DNA from: an uncultured Eubacteriales bacterium
Lineage (GTDB): Bacteria > Bacillota > Clostridia > Lachnospirales > Lachnospiraceae
Length of the DNA: 64,000 nt
Reading direction: 5' to 3'
NCBI GenBank assembly: GCA_900314885.1
Contig: OMWY01000008.1
Location: forward strand, 1 to 64,000
Every line of letters starts with the position of its first letter. Positions within the stretch are counted from its first letter, which is position 1. A model generated the notes under the pieces. The model was not told where the DNA came from. It worked only from the letters and a program-made list of their open reading frames with translations, and searched no databases. Positions 14,922-26,309 of this stretch are shown here, one piece after another. A program made the translations under genes and the position numbers.

Positions 14922-16913
14922 TTAATCTCCGTTTTCATTTCTGTACTGCACCGGCGTCACACCGAATTCCTGCTTGAAGAGACGGTTGAAATGTTCCGTA
15001 TTCTGATATCCCACGGCATCAGCTATTTTTTCTATCTTCATGTTAGAATTCTTAAGCATAGACTTAGCCTTCTTCATGCGTATCTTGCGCACATTTTCAC
15101 CAAACGTGAGTCCCGACTGATTCTTGATATAGCGGGAAATGTATGGCTTAGAGAGGAACATTTTCTCTGAAAGCTCATCTAACGTTATAGTCGCGTAATT
15201 TTCCTGGATATAATTCATCATCTCGGTAAGCCTGGCATCCTTCTCAGCCGTACCCGCTATTTCAGGAATCTGGTTCACAGCGGATACTAGAGCCGCGATA
15301 CTTGCCTTTATGATATCGTCATCGACACCGACTCCCCAGAACCTGCGCCCCTGAGCCGTAATTCCGACAAAGGTCTCCGCCTTCGAGGTAGATCCCTGTG
15401 TAAGGGCATGCTCCTCATAGGTGGAGAGCTCGTAGCTTATGTTAAAATACTGCTTAATTGCGTTATTTACTGAGTCGAGACGGCCGTTTCCGTTTGCCTT
15501 GACCTCAGTCCTCGCACTGTTGTGGTTGATAGTAACTGTAGCAAGAATGCCATCTGTCTGCTTAAAATGAGCCTCAGGAATAGAGAATACATCCTCGCGG
15601 CTTGTATATCTGTCCTTAAATATCTGCAAGAGTCTCGCAGGGGAAAGCTCGGCGTGTTCATGGTCTGAAACTTCCTTTACGGTGTAGCTGAAATCAGCCT
15701 GCATAACCTTAGGAATCTCAATTCCGTAATTTGTCTTAAGGATAAAGCTTACGCCACCCTTACCTGACTGGCTGTTAATCCTTATTACATCACCCTCATA
15801 CGAACGGCCGATATCCTTAGGGTCAATAGGAAGGTAAGGAACGGTCCATTTGCCATCCTTGTGCTCTTCTCTGTAAGAAAATCCCTTCGCGATGGCATCC
15901 TGGTGAGATCCCGAAAACGCTGTGAATACGAGGTCGCCTGCGTATGGCTCGCGAGGTGGCACGTTCATACCTGTGAGCGCCTCATACTTCGCCCTGATCT
16001 TAGGAATATCAGTAAAATCAAGGTTCGGCTCTACACCATGAGAATACATATTGAGCGCTACAGTAATTATATCAACATTTCCGGTACGCTCACCATTTCC
16101 AAAAAGAGTTCCCTCAACCCTGTCAGCTCCGGCAAGGATTCCAAGCTCAGTAAGAGCTACGCCGGTTCCCCTGTCATTATGTGGGTGAATCGAAAGGGTA
16201 ACGCCGTCACGATACTTCATGTTCTTATCCATGAATTCCACCTGAGTAGCCCACACATGAGGAAGCGAAAGCTCAACGGTCGCAGGGAGGTTAATTATAG
16301 CCTTGTTAGCCTTAGTCGGCTTCCATACGTCAAGAACCGCATTGCAGACCTCAAGAGCGTATTCAGGCTCAGTTCCGGTAAAGCTCTCCGGTGAATACTC
16401 AAAGGCGAAATTACCGGAGGTTTTATCAGCGAGCTCCTTAAGGAGCTTTGCGCCATCTATCGCAAGCTGCTTAATCTCAGGCTTTTCCTTCTTGAATACC
16501 TGCTCGCGCTGGGCGACGGATGTAGAGTTATAGAGATGAATTACCGCCCTCGGCGCTCCCTTGACTGCCTCAAAGGTCCTCTTAATGATATGCTCTCTCG
16601 CCTGTGTCAGTACCTGTACCGTCACGTCATCAGGAATCATGTTCTTCTCTATGAGAGTCCTCATGAATTCGTACTCTGTATCAGAGGCAGCAGGAAAGCC
16701 AACCTCTATCTCCTTGAAGCCTATTTTCACAAGCATGTCAAAAAATTCCAGTTTCTGGTCAAGGCTCATGGGCTCTATAAGCGCCTGGTTGCCGTCACGA
16801 AGGTCTACGGAGCACCATACAGGCGGCTTCGTGATGTACTCCTTCTTAACCCAGTCAAAGGTCGGATTCTGTGGCATGAAATAATTTCTCTGATACTTCT
16901 CTGCGTTTTTCAT
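14922..16913 (-). CDS. leuA: 2-isopropylmalate synthase fused to an AraC-type DNA-binding domain
   Basis: A single uninterrupted 663-aa reading frame. Residues 1 to about 555 are a class II (yeast/actinobacterial type) 2-isopropylmalate synthase, the first committed step of leucine synthesis (2-oxoisovalerate + acetyl-CoA). Visible are SVDLRDGNQAL (35-45), the metal-binding HPHNDRGT (243-250), GNGERTGN (272-279), and the C-terminal allosteric domain at about 440-555 where leucine normally binds. Residues about 560-660 are a complete AraC/XylS HTH_18 domain: helix-turn-helix 1 at about 576-596 and helix-turn-helix 2 at about 626-646, ending in the usual GVTPVQYR. Ordinary LeuA proteins stop at about 560 residues. 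AGGGAG precedes the start. A 14-nt direct repeat flanks the promoter, so self-regulation by leucine is a natural inference. Confidence 0.95.
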   Translation of the reverse strand: MKNAEKYQRNYFMPQNPTFDWVKKEYITKPPVWCSVDLRDGNQALIEPMSLDQKLEFFDMLVKIGFKEIEVGFPAASDTEYEFMRTLIEKNMIPDDVTVQVLTQAREHIIKRTFEAVKGAPRAVIHLYNSTSVAQREQVFKKEKPEIKQLAIDGAKLLKELADKTSGNFAFEYSPESFTGTEPEYALEVCNAVLDVWKPTKANKAIINLPATVELSLPHVWATQVEFMDKNMKYRDGVTLSIHPHNDRGTGVALTELGILAGADRVEGTLFGNGERTGNVDIITVALNMYSHGVEPNLDFTDIPKIRAKYEALTGMNVPPREPYAGDLVFTAFSGSHQDAIAKGFSYREEHKDGKWTVPYLPIDPKDIGRSYEGDVIRINSQSGKGGVSFILKTNYGIEIPKVMQADFSYTVKEVSDHEHAELSPARLLQIFKDRYTSREDVFSIPEAHFKQTDGILATVTINHNSARTEVKANGNGRLDSVNNAIKQYFNISYELSTYEEHALTQGSTSKAETFVGITAQGRRFWGVGVDDDIIKASIAALVSAVNQIPEIAGTAEKDARLTEMMNYIQENYATITLDELSEKMFLSKPYISRYIKNQSGLTFGENVRKIRMKKAKSMLKNSNMKIEKIADAVGYQNTEHFNRLFKQEFGVTPVQYRNENGD

Positions 16914-16959
16914 GGTTAATTTCTCCCTTTAAAAATGTAGCAATATTTCCCCGCTTTTT

Positions 16960-17044
16960 TTGATGTTTTTTGTTATAGTTATTGTACCACACTTTCCACG
17001 AAATGCAACATTAAAAATATAACTTTTTTCTTGATGTTTTTTGT
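16960..17044 (-). promoter_or_regulatory. leuA control region: promoter flanked by two direct repeats
   Basis: The minus-strand promoter is TTGCAT (17008-17003), 16-nt spacer, TACAAT (16986-16981) with TGG before the -10. The 14-nt sequence ACAAAAAACATCAA occurs twice in the same orientation: at 17044-17031, upstream of the promoter, and at 16973-16960, starting at about the first transcribed base. The copies are 71 bp apart, close to seven helical turns. AraC-type proteins bind direct repeats. I see no T-box or leader peptide in the roughly 60-nt leader. Confidence 0.7.
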
Positions 17045-17072
17045 CCTAATGCTGAAATTTCCTAAACTATGC

Positions 17073-17101
17073 TTGATAAATGTTCCGATTTAGTAGATAA
17101 T
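17073..17101 (+). promoter_or_regulatory. Promoter of the diguanylate cyclase gene
   Basis: TTGATA (17073-17078), 17-nt spacer, GATAAT (17096-17101). It is divergent from leuA, and the upstream leuA repeat ends 29 bp before this -35 box. Confidence 0.55.
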
Positions 17102-17144
17102 AGTACTTGTAAACTTAGAAATTCCATTAAGAGAGTGTGATTGA

Positions 17145-18248
17145 ATGCAATCTGTAATTAAAAAAATTTTTTCCTACTGCGTATTTGCCGACCTGCCTAG
17201 CGATTCCTATAAGACCTACAGGGATGAAGCAAGAACCCATAACATAGAATGTATAAAGGCCTTTGGCTATGTGTCTATGCTCACGGGCATTATCCTGCTC
17301 TTTCTTCATACATTTATAAGCACCATTAAGCTCGACACCGTTCCCTACATAATCCTCGCGGCGGTAGGCACTCTTATGACAATCACCGCCTCTATTATTC
17401 TGCCAAAATACCCAAGGGCTGTATTTCCGGCCCTTTATATTTCTTATTACGTTCTCATTTTCTTCTGCGCCGGACTTGGCCTTAAAAATGAGACAATTCC
17501 CGGGACCATGATCTGCCTGATTCTTATAACGGTTCCATGCATGATGATGGACGTTCCCTGGAAATTATCGACTCTCTCTTTCGGTACCGGCACAGCATTT
17601 ATCATCTGTTCTTATTTCATCAAAGAACACGGGGCATTTGTATATGACCTTTCAAATATTATCGCCACGCTACTCATAAACTTGTATTTTATACCGCACA
17701 TTCAGAAGTATAAATATTCTGAGCTCATAACCGAGGCTGAACTCAGGCGTGAAAGGGATACGGACAGTCTCACTCATATAAACAACAAGAGCAGCTCTGA
17801 AAAATTAATAACAGAATACCTCTCAAAGCCTGATTCCTTACAGGCAGCCTTTATGATGATAGATATCGATAACTTCAAATCCATAAACGATACCTACGGT
17901 CATGCGGTCGGTGACCAGGCTCTTACAGCAATTTCCGAGGTCATAGCCGACTGCTGCCGCAAGACCGATATCTACGGCCGCTTCGGCGGAGATGAGTTTA
18001 TTATACTGCTTCCGGGAGTTGAAAACACAATGGCGGCCCAGAAGAAGGCCGCCGAGCTGGTAGAATCTGTCCGTAAAAAATTCATAGTTCCTTTTGACAA
18101 TGAAGGTGAAATGATCAGCCTCACCGTGAGCGTGGGCATATCAATGTTCCCGACAGACGGTCATACTGCCGAGGAACTCTTAATAGCCGCCGATAAGGCG
18201 CTCTATAAGGTGAAGAACAAGGGAAAGAACGGCTACTCCATGTTCTAG
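17145..18248 (+). CDS. Membrane-bound diguanylate cyclase (GGDEF)
   Basis: A 367-aa protein: about six membrane helices (roughly 40-190) then a C-terminal GGDEF domain (about 205-365). The active site GGDEF is intact at 281-285 within GRFGGDEFIILLPG, and SVGISMFPTDG and ADKALYKVKNKGKN follow as usual. It should make cyclic di-GMP from two GTP. No clear I-site RxxD is seen at the usual place five residues before the motif, so product inhibition may be absent. The membrane part has no domain I recognise. It is divergent from leuA and converges on lacZ with only 5 nt between stops and no terminator. Confidence 0.9.
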   Translation: MQSVIKKIFSYCVFADLPSDSYKTYRDEARTHNIECIKAFGYVSMLTGIILLFLHTFISTIKLDTVPYIILAAVGTLMTITASIILPKYPRAVFPALYISYYVLIFFCAGLGLKNETIPGTMICLILITVPCMMMDVPWKLSTLSFGTGTAFIICSYFIKEHGAFVYDLSNIIATLLINLYFIPHIQKYKYSELITEAELRRERDTDSLTHINNKSSSEKLITEYLSKPDSLQAAFMMIDIDNFKSINDTYGHAVGDQALTAISEVIADCCRKTDIYGRFGGDEFIILLPGVENTMAAQKKAAELVESVRKKFIVPFDNEGEMISLTVSVGISMFPTDGHTAEELLIAADKALYKVKNKGKNGYSMF

Positions 18249-18253
18249 CTGCG

Positions 18254-21304
<3,051 letters not shown>

Positions 21305-21314
21305 TTAAGAAAAA

Positions 21315-22232
21315 CTAAAAATCCCAGCCCTTCTTAATATTAATATGGTAATTTTTCATTCCACTGTCAGCCGAATGCTTCCACTGAAGCGGACTTTTTC
21401 CTGTAAGGCGTTTAAAGTTCCTGTTGAAGCTGCTCGTCGTCTCAAAGCCTGCCTGCTTACCTACTTCATCCATGCTTAGGTCCTTCTTATAGAGAAGCTC
21501 ACAGGCCTTATCCACACGTACCATATTTAGATAATCAAGAGGTCTGATATTAGTGCTCTGCTCAAAGGTACGTCTGAAATGGCTCTCTGACAGACCACAT
21601 TCCTTAGCGATATCGGAGACCTTCACGTTCTCGGCGAAATGAGTCTCGATGTACTTTATGGCGACGGCGACATAATTGCTCATGCGCTCATTTTTAATAA
21701 GCGTATCATTTTCGCGGGCAAGCCTGATAAGGTCTACCGTAAAGGCCCGCAGGAATCCTGCCAGCGCCTCCGATGAATATCTGTCCTTTGCCTTACACTC
21801 ATTTATCATAAGGGTAATCAGCTCAGCCATGTCTGCATTTTCGTCCACTTTTAAGAGAAATCCGCTCTTATTTACAGTGGAGAGGGTATCCTTGATATTT
21901 AGCTTCGAGGTTCCCATTTCCGTCTTAAGGAAGCTTTCAATATCAACGAACATGTACTCCCAGAAGCTCACATTGCCATCCGGGTTCTCGGTTGTGTGTG
22001 GAATATTGGCAGGGACTATGGTAAACATGCCTTTCTCGTAATCGTAGGTCTTATCCTTGATTACAAGCTTGCCATATCCCTCATTACAATACCCCACTTC
22101 AAGGTAATTGTGGAAGTGGAGTTTGTTTATCTCGCCTGTACCGTAGGCCATCCTCCAGCCTTCACCGTATTTAGGTAAAATGTACTGCCCCGTGGGCATT
22201 TCGTAGTATCTGTATTCTATTTCCTGTTTCAT
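21315..22232 (-). CDS. AraC family transcriptional regulator with cupin sensor domain
   Basis: A 305-aa regulator. The N-terminal half (about 25-160) is an AraC-type cupin that binds a sugar or other effector (HFHNYLEVGYCNEGYGKLVIKDKTYDYEKG ...). The C-terminal 100 residues hold both helix-turn-helix units, VKVSDIAKECGLSESHFRRTF and LSMDEVGKQAGFETTSSFNRNF, ending GKSPLQWK. It lies 40 nt before lacZ, so it is presumably the lactose/galactoside regulator of that gene. Its start overlaps the DUF2442 stop by 4 nt (ATGA). Confidence 0.9.
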   Translation of the reverse strand: MKQEIEYRYYEMPTGQYILPKYGEGWRMAYGTGEINKLHFHNYLEVGYCNEGYGKLVIKDKTYDYEKGMFTIVPANIPHTTENPDGNVSFWEYMFVDIESFLKTEMGTSKLNIKDTLSTVNKSGFLLKVDENADMAELITLMINECKAKDRYSSEALAGFLRAFTVDLIRLARENDTLIKNERMSNYVAVAIKYIETHFAENVKVSDIAKECGLSESHFRRTFEQSTNIRPLDYLNMVRVDKACELLYKKDLSMDEVGKQAGFETTSSFNRNFKRLTGKSPLQWKHSADSGMKNYHINIKKGWDF

Positions 22233-22489
22233 ATATCTCCGGTAACTGTTTTTCCATACTGGTATATCTCATCAGAGGGAAGATCAATATAATCATTCCA
22301 ATACACACAGGTCCTACTTTCATCTAAGTGTACGTTATCAAATAAGCCATAGATACTCTTCAGATCTGAATATCCCGGTAAAGAATTGATATCTTCCGTC
22401 ATGTCATAAGTAACACTTCTGCCGTCATCAAATTCCACCATCAGCGTAAAGTTTTTTTCCGGAACAACTTTCTTTATCCTGTAAATCAT
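22229..22489 (-). CDS. DUF2442 domain-containing protein
   Basis: An 86-aa small protein starting at the ATG at 22489, with AAGGAGTG at good spacing. MIYRIKKVVPEKNFTLMVEF and DDGRSVTYDM match the DUF2442 pattern (PF10387). This family is usually encoded next to DUF4160 and the pair has been listed as a possible toxin-antitoxin module; function is unproven. Here its DUF4160 partner, 22 nt upstream, carries an internal stop codon. The stop overlaps the araC start, so expression is coupled to the lacZ regulator. Confidence 0.75.
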   Translation of the reverse strand: MIYRIKKVVPEKNFTLMVEFDDGRSVTYDMTEDINSLPGYSDLKSIYGLFDNVHLDESRTCVYWNDYIDLPSDEIYQYGKTVTGDI

Positions 22490-22511
22490 ATGTGCACTCC
22501 TTCTATGTGGA

Positions 22512-22766
22512 TTACTTAAGAGGAGGAAGTTTATATATCTGCTGTTCGTCCCACATTTTTTGCAGCTCACCGCTATGATCCTTAAGCCACTCTATGACAA
22601 GATCTTGCGCTCTTTTAGGTAAATCTCCCTCAATCATCTCGAACGTTCTGATATTGAATTCGCCTACATACTCACCATATAAAGCATGTATATGGCTGGG
22701 TTCGTGCTCTTTCGGTTAAAAAAACATCTTGATAATAATACCGTAAAATCTTGTAATCTCTGGCAT
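22512..22766 (-). pseudogene. DUF4160 gene interrupted by an in-frame stop
   Basis: Reading the minus strand from the ATG at 22766 (GAGGTG upstream) gives MPEITRFYGIIIKMFF, then TAA at 22718-22716, then in the same frame PKEHEPSHIHALYGEY ... RAQDLVIEWLKDHSGELQ to a stop at 22512. This is a complete DUF4160 protein (PF13711) of 84 codons except for the nonsense codon at position 17, which falls in a run of seven T residues. The frame is preserved on both sides, so the change is a substitution or a recent event. No alternative start directly after the stop is evident, although the remainder keeps the conserved H-x-H region. Sequencing error is possible. Confidence 0.75.
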
Positions 22767-22909
22767 TGTTAATCACCTCGCAATAATATTTCCATCTAAA
22801 TTATAGCATAGCATAAGCAGAGAAACAAGCAAAAAATTAATAAAGTGAACCTAACTATATGGCTTTCTAATAAAAAGAATTCTCTGTTTCAAGATGAATA
22901 AAGTAAAGA

Positions 22910-22929
22910 ACGCATCCACAAGGATGCGT
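22910..22929 (-). terminator. Stem-loop after the hypothetical gene at 22972
   Basis: ACGCATCC / GGATGCGT arms with an ACAA loop. On the minus strand it follows the stop at 22972 and is succeeded by a modest T-rich stretch (TCTTTACTTT). Confidence 0.6.
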
Positions 22930-22971
22930 CCTTATTCCAATATAATCTATAAAATATCAAGCATAAGAATA

Positions 22972-23679
22972 TCACATGCTTTTGCTAGTGGAAATAAGCT
23001 GTCGTAGATTCCGTATTGAACCTTGTATACCCTCCATATTATCGAAAACAAATTCAATATTACCGGTAGCAACCATCAGTGATAACACGTCTACTTGAGC
23101 CGTACAAGCCTTATCACTCGTATTAACAAAATTAATATTTTTCCTTGTAGTATTTACAGAAATAATATCTATATAGTTATATGATCCTGTATATTCTTGT
23201 TCTCTCCCATTTGTCAAGCAAAAATCTCTATGATAAAAATACATTGTATCCTTTGAAAAGAACATGCAAGTATTTCTATACCAATGAGCTCTATAAATTC
23301 CATCCTTACCTAACTTTTCCTTTAATCTTCCTGATTCATCAGGCAGATACGTGCCACCTATAATTGGTTCAATCTCATTCACCTCATTTCTGGATAGTCC
23401 TAACACAGCTAAAGCTCTAACATCTATTCCATTATATAAACTAGCCACAGCTTCATCATATTCTCTATCATTCGGTAGCATTTTCTTTGCAAAATATATT
23501 AATAGCAAATATAATATAAAAGCAGCACCTCCTTCCTTAACTAACAGTGACGCACTACTAAAATCACCTTCATTTATGTATAATATAAACGAGATGGGGG
23601 CTAGGAGGAATAAAGCGCCCCAAAATTTCACAGCAAAATCAAAGGAGTTAAAATACAACTTGTTTCGTTTAAAGTTCAT
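22972..23679 (-). CDS. Membrane-anchored protein of unknown function
   Basis: A 235-aa protein I do not recognise. Two hydrophobic segments lie near the N terminus (about 17-36 and 47-65), separated by a short loop. After them comes a soluble domain of about 165 residues with mixed alpha/beta character, probably cytosolic. The last 40 residues (VDVLSLMVATGNIEFVFDNMEGIQGSIRNLRQLI) could form a PH-like or YdbT-like fold, but I cannot confirm that. AGAGGTAAAG precedes the start. It stands alone, with lower GC than its neighbours (many AT-rich codons), and has its own hairpin terminator. It may be an accessory gene. Confidence 0.65.
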   Translation of the reverse strand: MNFKRNKLYFNSFDFAVKFWGALFLLAPISFILYINEGDFSSASLLVKEGGAAFILYLLLIYFAKKMLPNDREYDEAVASLYNGIDVRALAVLGLSRNEVNEIEPIIGGTYLPDESGRLKEKLGKDGIYRAHWYRNTCMFFSKDTMYFYHRDFCLTNGREQEYTGSYNYIDIISVNTTRKNINFVNTSDKACTAQVDVLSLMVATGNIEFVFDNMEGIQGSIRNLRQLISTSKSM

Positions 23680-23761
23680 TATCTTTACCTCTATGTACTG
23701 TTCTTGAATAATTACCGAATAACACTAAATTTGATTTGTCTATATGTGTTCAATAAAAAAA

Positions 23762-23781
23762 GCGCACCCATAAGGGTGCGC
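23762..23781 (-). terminator. Terminator of glgP
   Basis: GCGCACCC / GGGTGCGC arms with an ATAA loop, then TTTTTTT on the minus strand. It lies about 140 nt past the glgP stop, with the palindromic repeat element in between. Confidence 0.8.
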
Positions 23782-23785
23782 CTTG

Positions 23786-23904
23786 ATACTCCTTCCGCCA
23801 GCTTCGCTGTATTATCTGTAAGTGCTTCGCACTTACTTAGTCGTTGCCACCCACTTTGTGGGACCCGCCAACGACAACTGCCACCTCCCTCTAGGAGGGA
23901 GGCT
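23786..23904 (-). repeat. Palindromic repeat element, long copy
   Basis: On the minus strand it starts AGCCTCCCTCCTAGAGGGAG and ends GGCGGAAGGAGTAT. Between these conserved ends are nested hairpins: GTCGTTG...CAACGAC enclosing CCCAC...GTGGG, then GTAAGTGC/GCACTTAC, then CAGC/GCTG with CGAAG-type loops. The ends match those of the elements at 51218-51270 and 51370-51400, so it is a non-coding dispersed repeat family with a variable interior. It sits in the glgP 3' untranslated region. Confidence 0.7.
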
Positions 23905-23919
23905 AAAAGGATTTATTAC

Positions 23920-26193
23920 TTATCGCAAGTTCCAGATATCGTGATTATACTGCTCTATTGTTCTGTCTGATGAGAAGAAGCCTGCGTTAGCGATATTTAC
24001 AAGCATCATCTTCTTCCACTTCTCACGATCCTCGAAGTCTGCGAGCATCTTATCCTTAGTCTTGATATAATCCTCAAGATCAAGAAGGGTCATGAACCAG
24101 TCCTTATTGAGGAGCTCATGATAAAGTCTCTCAAGATTTTCCTTGTGACCTACAGCCATAGCCTCAGGTCCTACGATAAAGTCAACCGCTTCCTTGATGA
24201 CAGGCGAATTATTGTAGAAGTCTCTCGATACATAGTCAGCCTTGGCGTAATGACCGATAACCTCATCTGACTTAGCGCCGAAGATATAAATATTGTCATC
24301 ACCGACAAACTGGTGAATCTCAACATTCGCTCCATCATCGGTACCGAGGGTAACAGCGCCGTTAAGCATGAACTTCATATTACTGGTACCGCTCGCTTCC
24401 TTGCTCGCAAGGCTTATCTGCTCTGAAATATCACAGGCAGGAATGAGCTTCTCAGCGTAGCTTACGTTATAATTTGTTACCATCACAACCTTAAGGTATG
24501 GACTAACCTCAGGGTCATTATTGATGATCTGCTGAAGCACAAGGATGAGATGAATTATATCCCTCGCGATAACGTAAGCAGGAGCTGCCTTAGCGCCGAA
24601 AATACAGGTAATAGGCCTTGCAGGCTTCTTACCGCCGTGCTTAATCTCGAGGTATTTATGAATTATGTAGAGGGCATTCATCTGCTGCCTCTTGTATTCA
24701 TGAAGTCTCTTAACCTGGATATCAAATATTGACTCAGGATCAAGATCAACTCCCTCTGTCTTCTTTACATAATCAACAAGGGCTCTCTTGTTCTGCTTCT
24801 TAACATTTTCAAGCTCATTAAGGACATTTTCATCATTTACATAATCAAGAAGCTTCTTAAGCTCCATAGCATCCTTCCTGTAGCCGGTGCCGATAGTCTT
24901 ATCAAGAAGTGCGGCAAGCGGACGGTCGCATGAAAGAAGCCATCTTCTGAAGGTAATACCATTTGTCTTGTTGTTGAAATGGTCCGGATAGAGCTTATAA
25001 AAGGCGTTAAGCTCTGTATTCTTAAGGATATCCGTGTGAATAGCGGCAACACCGTTAATGGAGAAGCCATAGTGGATATCCATATAAGCCATATGGACTC
25101 TTCCCTGCTCGTCAATGATAGAAACCTTAGGGTCACGGTTATATCTCTTGATGCGATTGTCGAGCTCCTTGATGATAGGAACAAGAACAGGAACAACCTT
25201 CTCAAGATATGAAAGTGGCCAGGTCTCAAGAGCTTCAGCAAGGATTGTATGGTTAGTGTAAGCGCATGTACGGCTGACAAGGCTTACAGCGTCATCCATA
25301 GTGAAGCCCTCTTCCTGGGTGAGAATACGGATGAGCTCAGGAATAACCATACTTGGATGCGTATCATTTATCTGAATTACAGCGTGCTTGTCGAGATCAC
25401 GAAGGCTGTAGCCCTTGTCCTTAACATCCTTTATGATAAGACGGGCAGCGTTTGAAACCATGAAGTACTCCTGGTAAATACGGAGCAGGTTGCCCGCTTC
25501 GTCAGAATCATCAGGGTAAAGGAAAAGCGTAAGGTTCTTATCAACAGCTGTCTTGTCAAAGTTAATGCCGTCTCTTACAAGGCCCTCATCAAGGGAGTCA
25601 ACATCGAAAAGGTGAAGCTTGTCGATGCCGTTCTCATAACCGACAACATCAATATCGTACATAGTTGAATGAACGGTTCTGTCGCCGAACTTGACGTCAA
25701 AGCCTACATCAGTCTTGCGAAGCCATGACTCATTCTCAATCCAGTCATTCTTCTCAGCGCACTGGAGTCTGTCATTGAAGACCTGCTTGAAGAGGCCAAA
25801 ATGGTAGAGTAGACCCACGCCACACCCATTTAAGCCGAGGGTAGCGATAGAGTCAAGGAAACATGCCGCAAGACGGCCAAGGCCACCATTTCCAAGGCTT
25901 GGCTCCGGCTCATCCTCTTCAATCTTAGCTACGCTCTTGCCACTCTCCTTAAGGATATCCTCGACCTCATCGTAAACTCCAAGGTTTATGAGGTTGTTGG
26001 ATAAGAGCTTGCCGATAAGGAACTCAGCTGAGATATAGTAGAGCTTGCGAGAGCCTGCTATGGCCTGCTTCTCAGCCATAAGATCCTTGGTGAGCTGAAG
26101 AAGTACGTGGTAGGTCTCAGCGTCAGTTAACTGGTTAACAGGTCTGCCGTAGAGCTTCCTTGCAAGGCTGTCAAGGTTTTCTCTGATATTCAT
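23920..26193 (-). CDS. glgP: Glycogen/starch/maltodextrin phosphorylase
   Basis: A 757-aa GT35 phosphorylase releasing glucose-1-phosphate from alpha-1,4-glucan chains with phosphate. PLP-binding features are clear: [20 protein letters not shown] with the PLP lysine in SNMKF, and DDGANVEI. Near the N terminus [19 protein letters not shown] is the family signature, and [17 protein letters not shown] forms part of the catalytic domain. Length is slightly short (usual about 790-820), consistent with a maltodextrin-type enzyme lacking N-terminal regulatory extensions. It is monocistronic, and its promoter is followed at about +7 to +21 by a perfect match to the catabolite/LacI-type operator consensus. 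Confidence 0.95.
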   Translation of the reverse strand: MNIRENLDSLARKLYGRPVNQLTDAETYHVLLQLTKDLMAEKQAIAGSRKLYYISAEFLIGKLLSNNLINLGVYDEVEDILKESGKSVAKIEEDEPEPSLGNGGLGRLAACFLDSIATLGLNGCGVGLLYHFGLFKQVFNDRLQCAEKNDWIENESWLRKTDVGFDVKFGDRTVHSTMYDIDVVGYENGIDKLHLFDVDSLDEGLVRDGINFDKTAVDKNLTLFLYPDDSDEAGNLLRIYQEYFMVSNAARLIIKDVKDKGYSLRDLDKHAVIQINDTHPSMVIPELIRILTQEEGFTMDDAVSLVSRTCAYTNHTILAEALETWPLSYLEKVVPVLVPIIKELDNRIKRYNRDPKVSIIDEQGRVHMAYMDIHYGFSINGVAAIHTDILKNTELNAFYKLYPDHFNNKTNGITFRRWLLSCDRPLAALLDKTIGTGYRKDAMELKKLLDYVNDENVLNELENVKKQNKRALVDYVKKTEGVDLDPESIFDIQVKRLHEYKRQQMNALYIIHKYLEIKHGGKKPARPITCIFGAKAAPAYVIARDIIHLILVLQQIINNDPEVSPYLKVVMVTNYNVSYAEKLIPACDISEQISLASKEASGTSNMKFMLNGAVTLGTDDGANVEIHQFVGDDNIYIFGAKSDEVIGHYAKADYVSRDFYNNSPVIKEAVDFIVGPEAMAVGHKENLERLYHELLNKDWFMTLLDLEDYIKTKDKMLADFEDREKWKKMMLVNIANAGFFSSDRTIEQYNHDIWNLR

Positions 26194-26227
26194 TACATTT
26201 ATCCTTTCATGTACAGTTTTTGTGGAC

Positions 26228-26242
26228 TGGTAACGTTTCCAA
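26228..26242 (-). promoter_or_regulatory. Catabolite-type (CcpA/LacI family) operator upstream of glgP
   Basis: TTGGAAACGTTACCA on the minus strand fits the cre consensus WTGNAANCGNWWNCA at every fixed position. It lies just downstream of the predicted transcription start, where a bound repressor would block initiation or elongation. It may serve CcpA or a MalR-type maltose repressor; the sequence alone cannot decide. Confidence 0.65.
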
Positions 26243-26255
26243 TCAATCTATAAGG

Positions 26256-26284
26256 ACTATAACATATATTTCGAAACTTGTCAA
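26256..26284 (-). promoter_or_regulatory. glgP promoter
   Basis: TTGACA (26284-26279), 17-nt spacer, TATAGT (26261-26256). The predicted start is near 26249, giving a leader of about 55 nt that contains the operator. Confidence 0.75.
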
Positions 26285-26309
26285 CCTCTAAAATTTGTCC
26301 CACCGCTTC

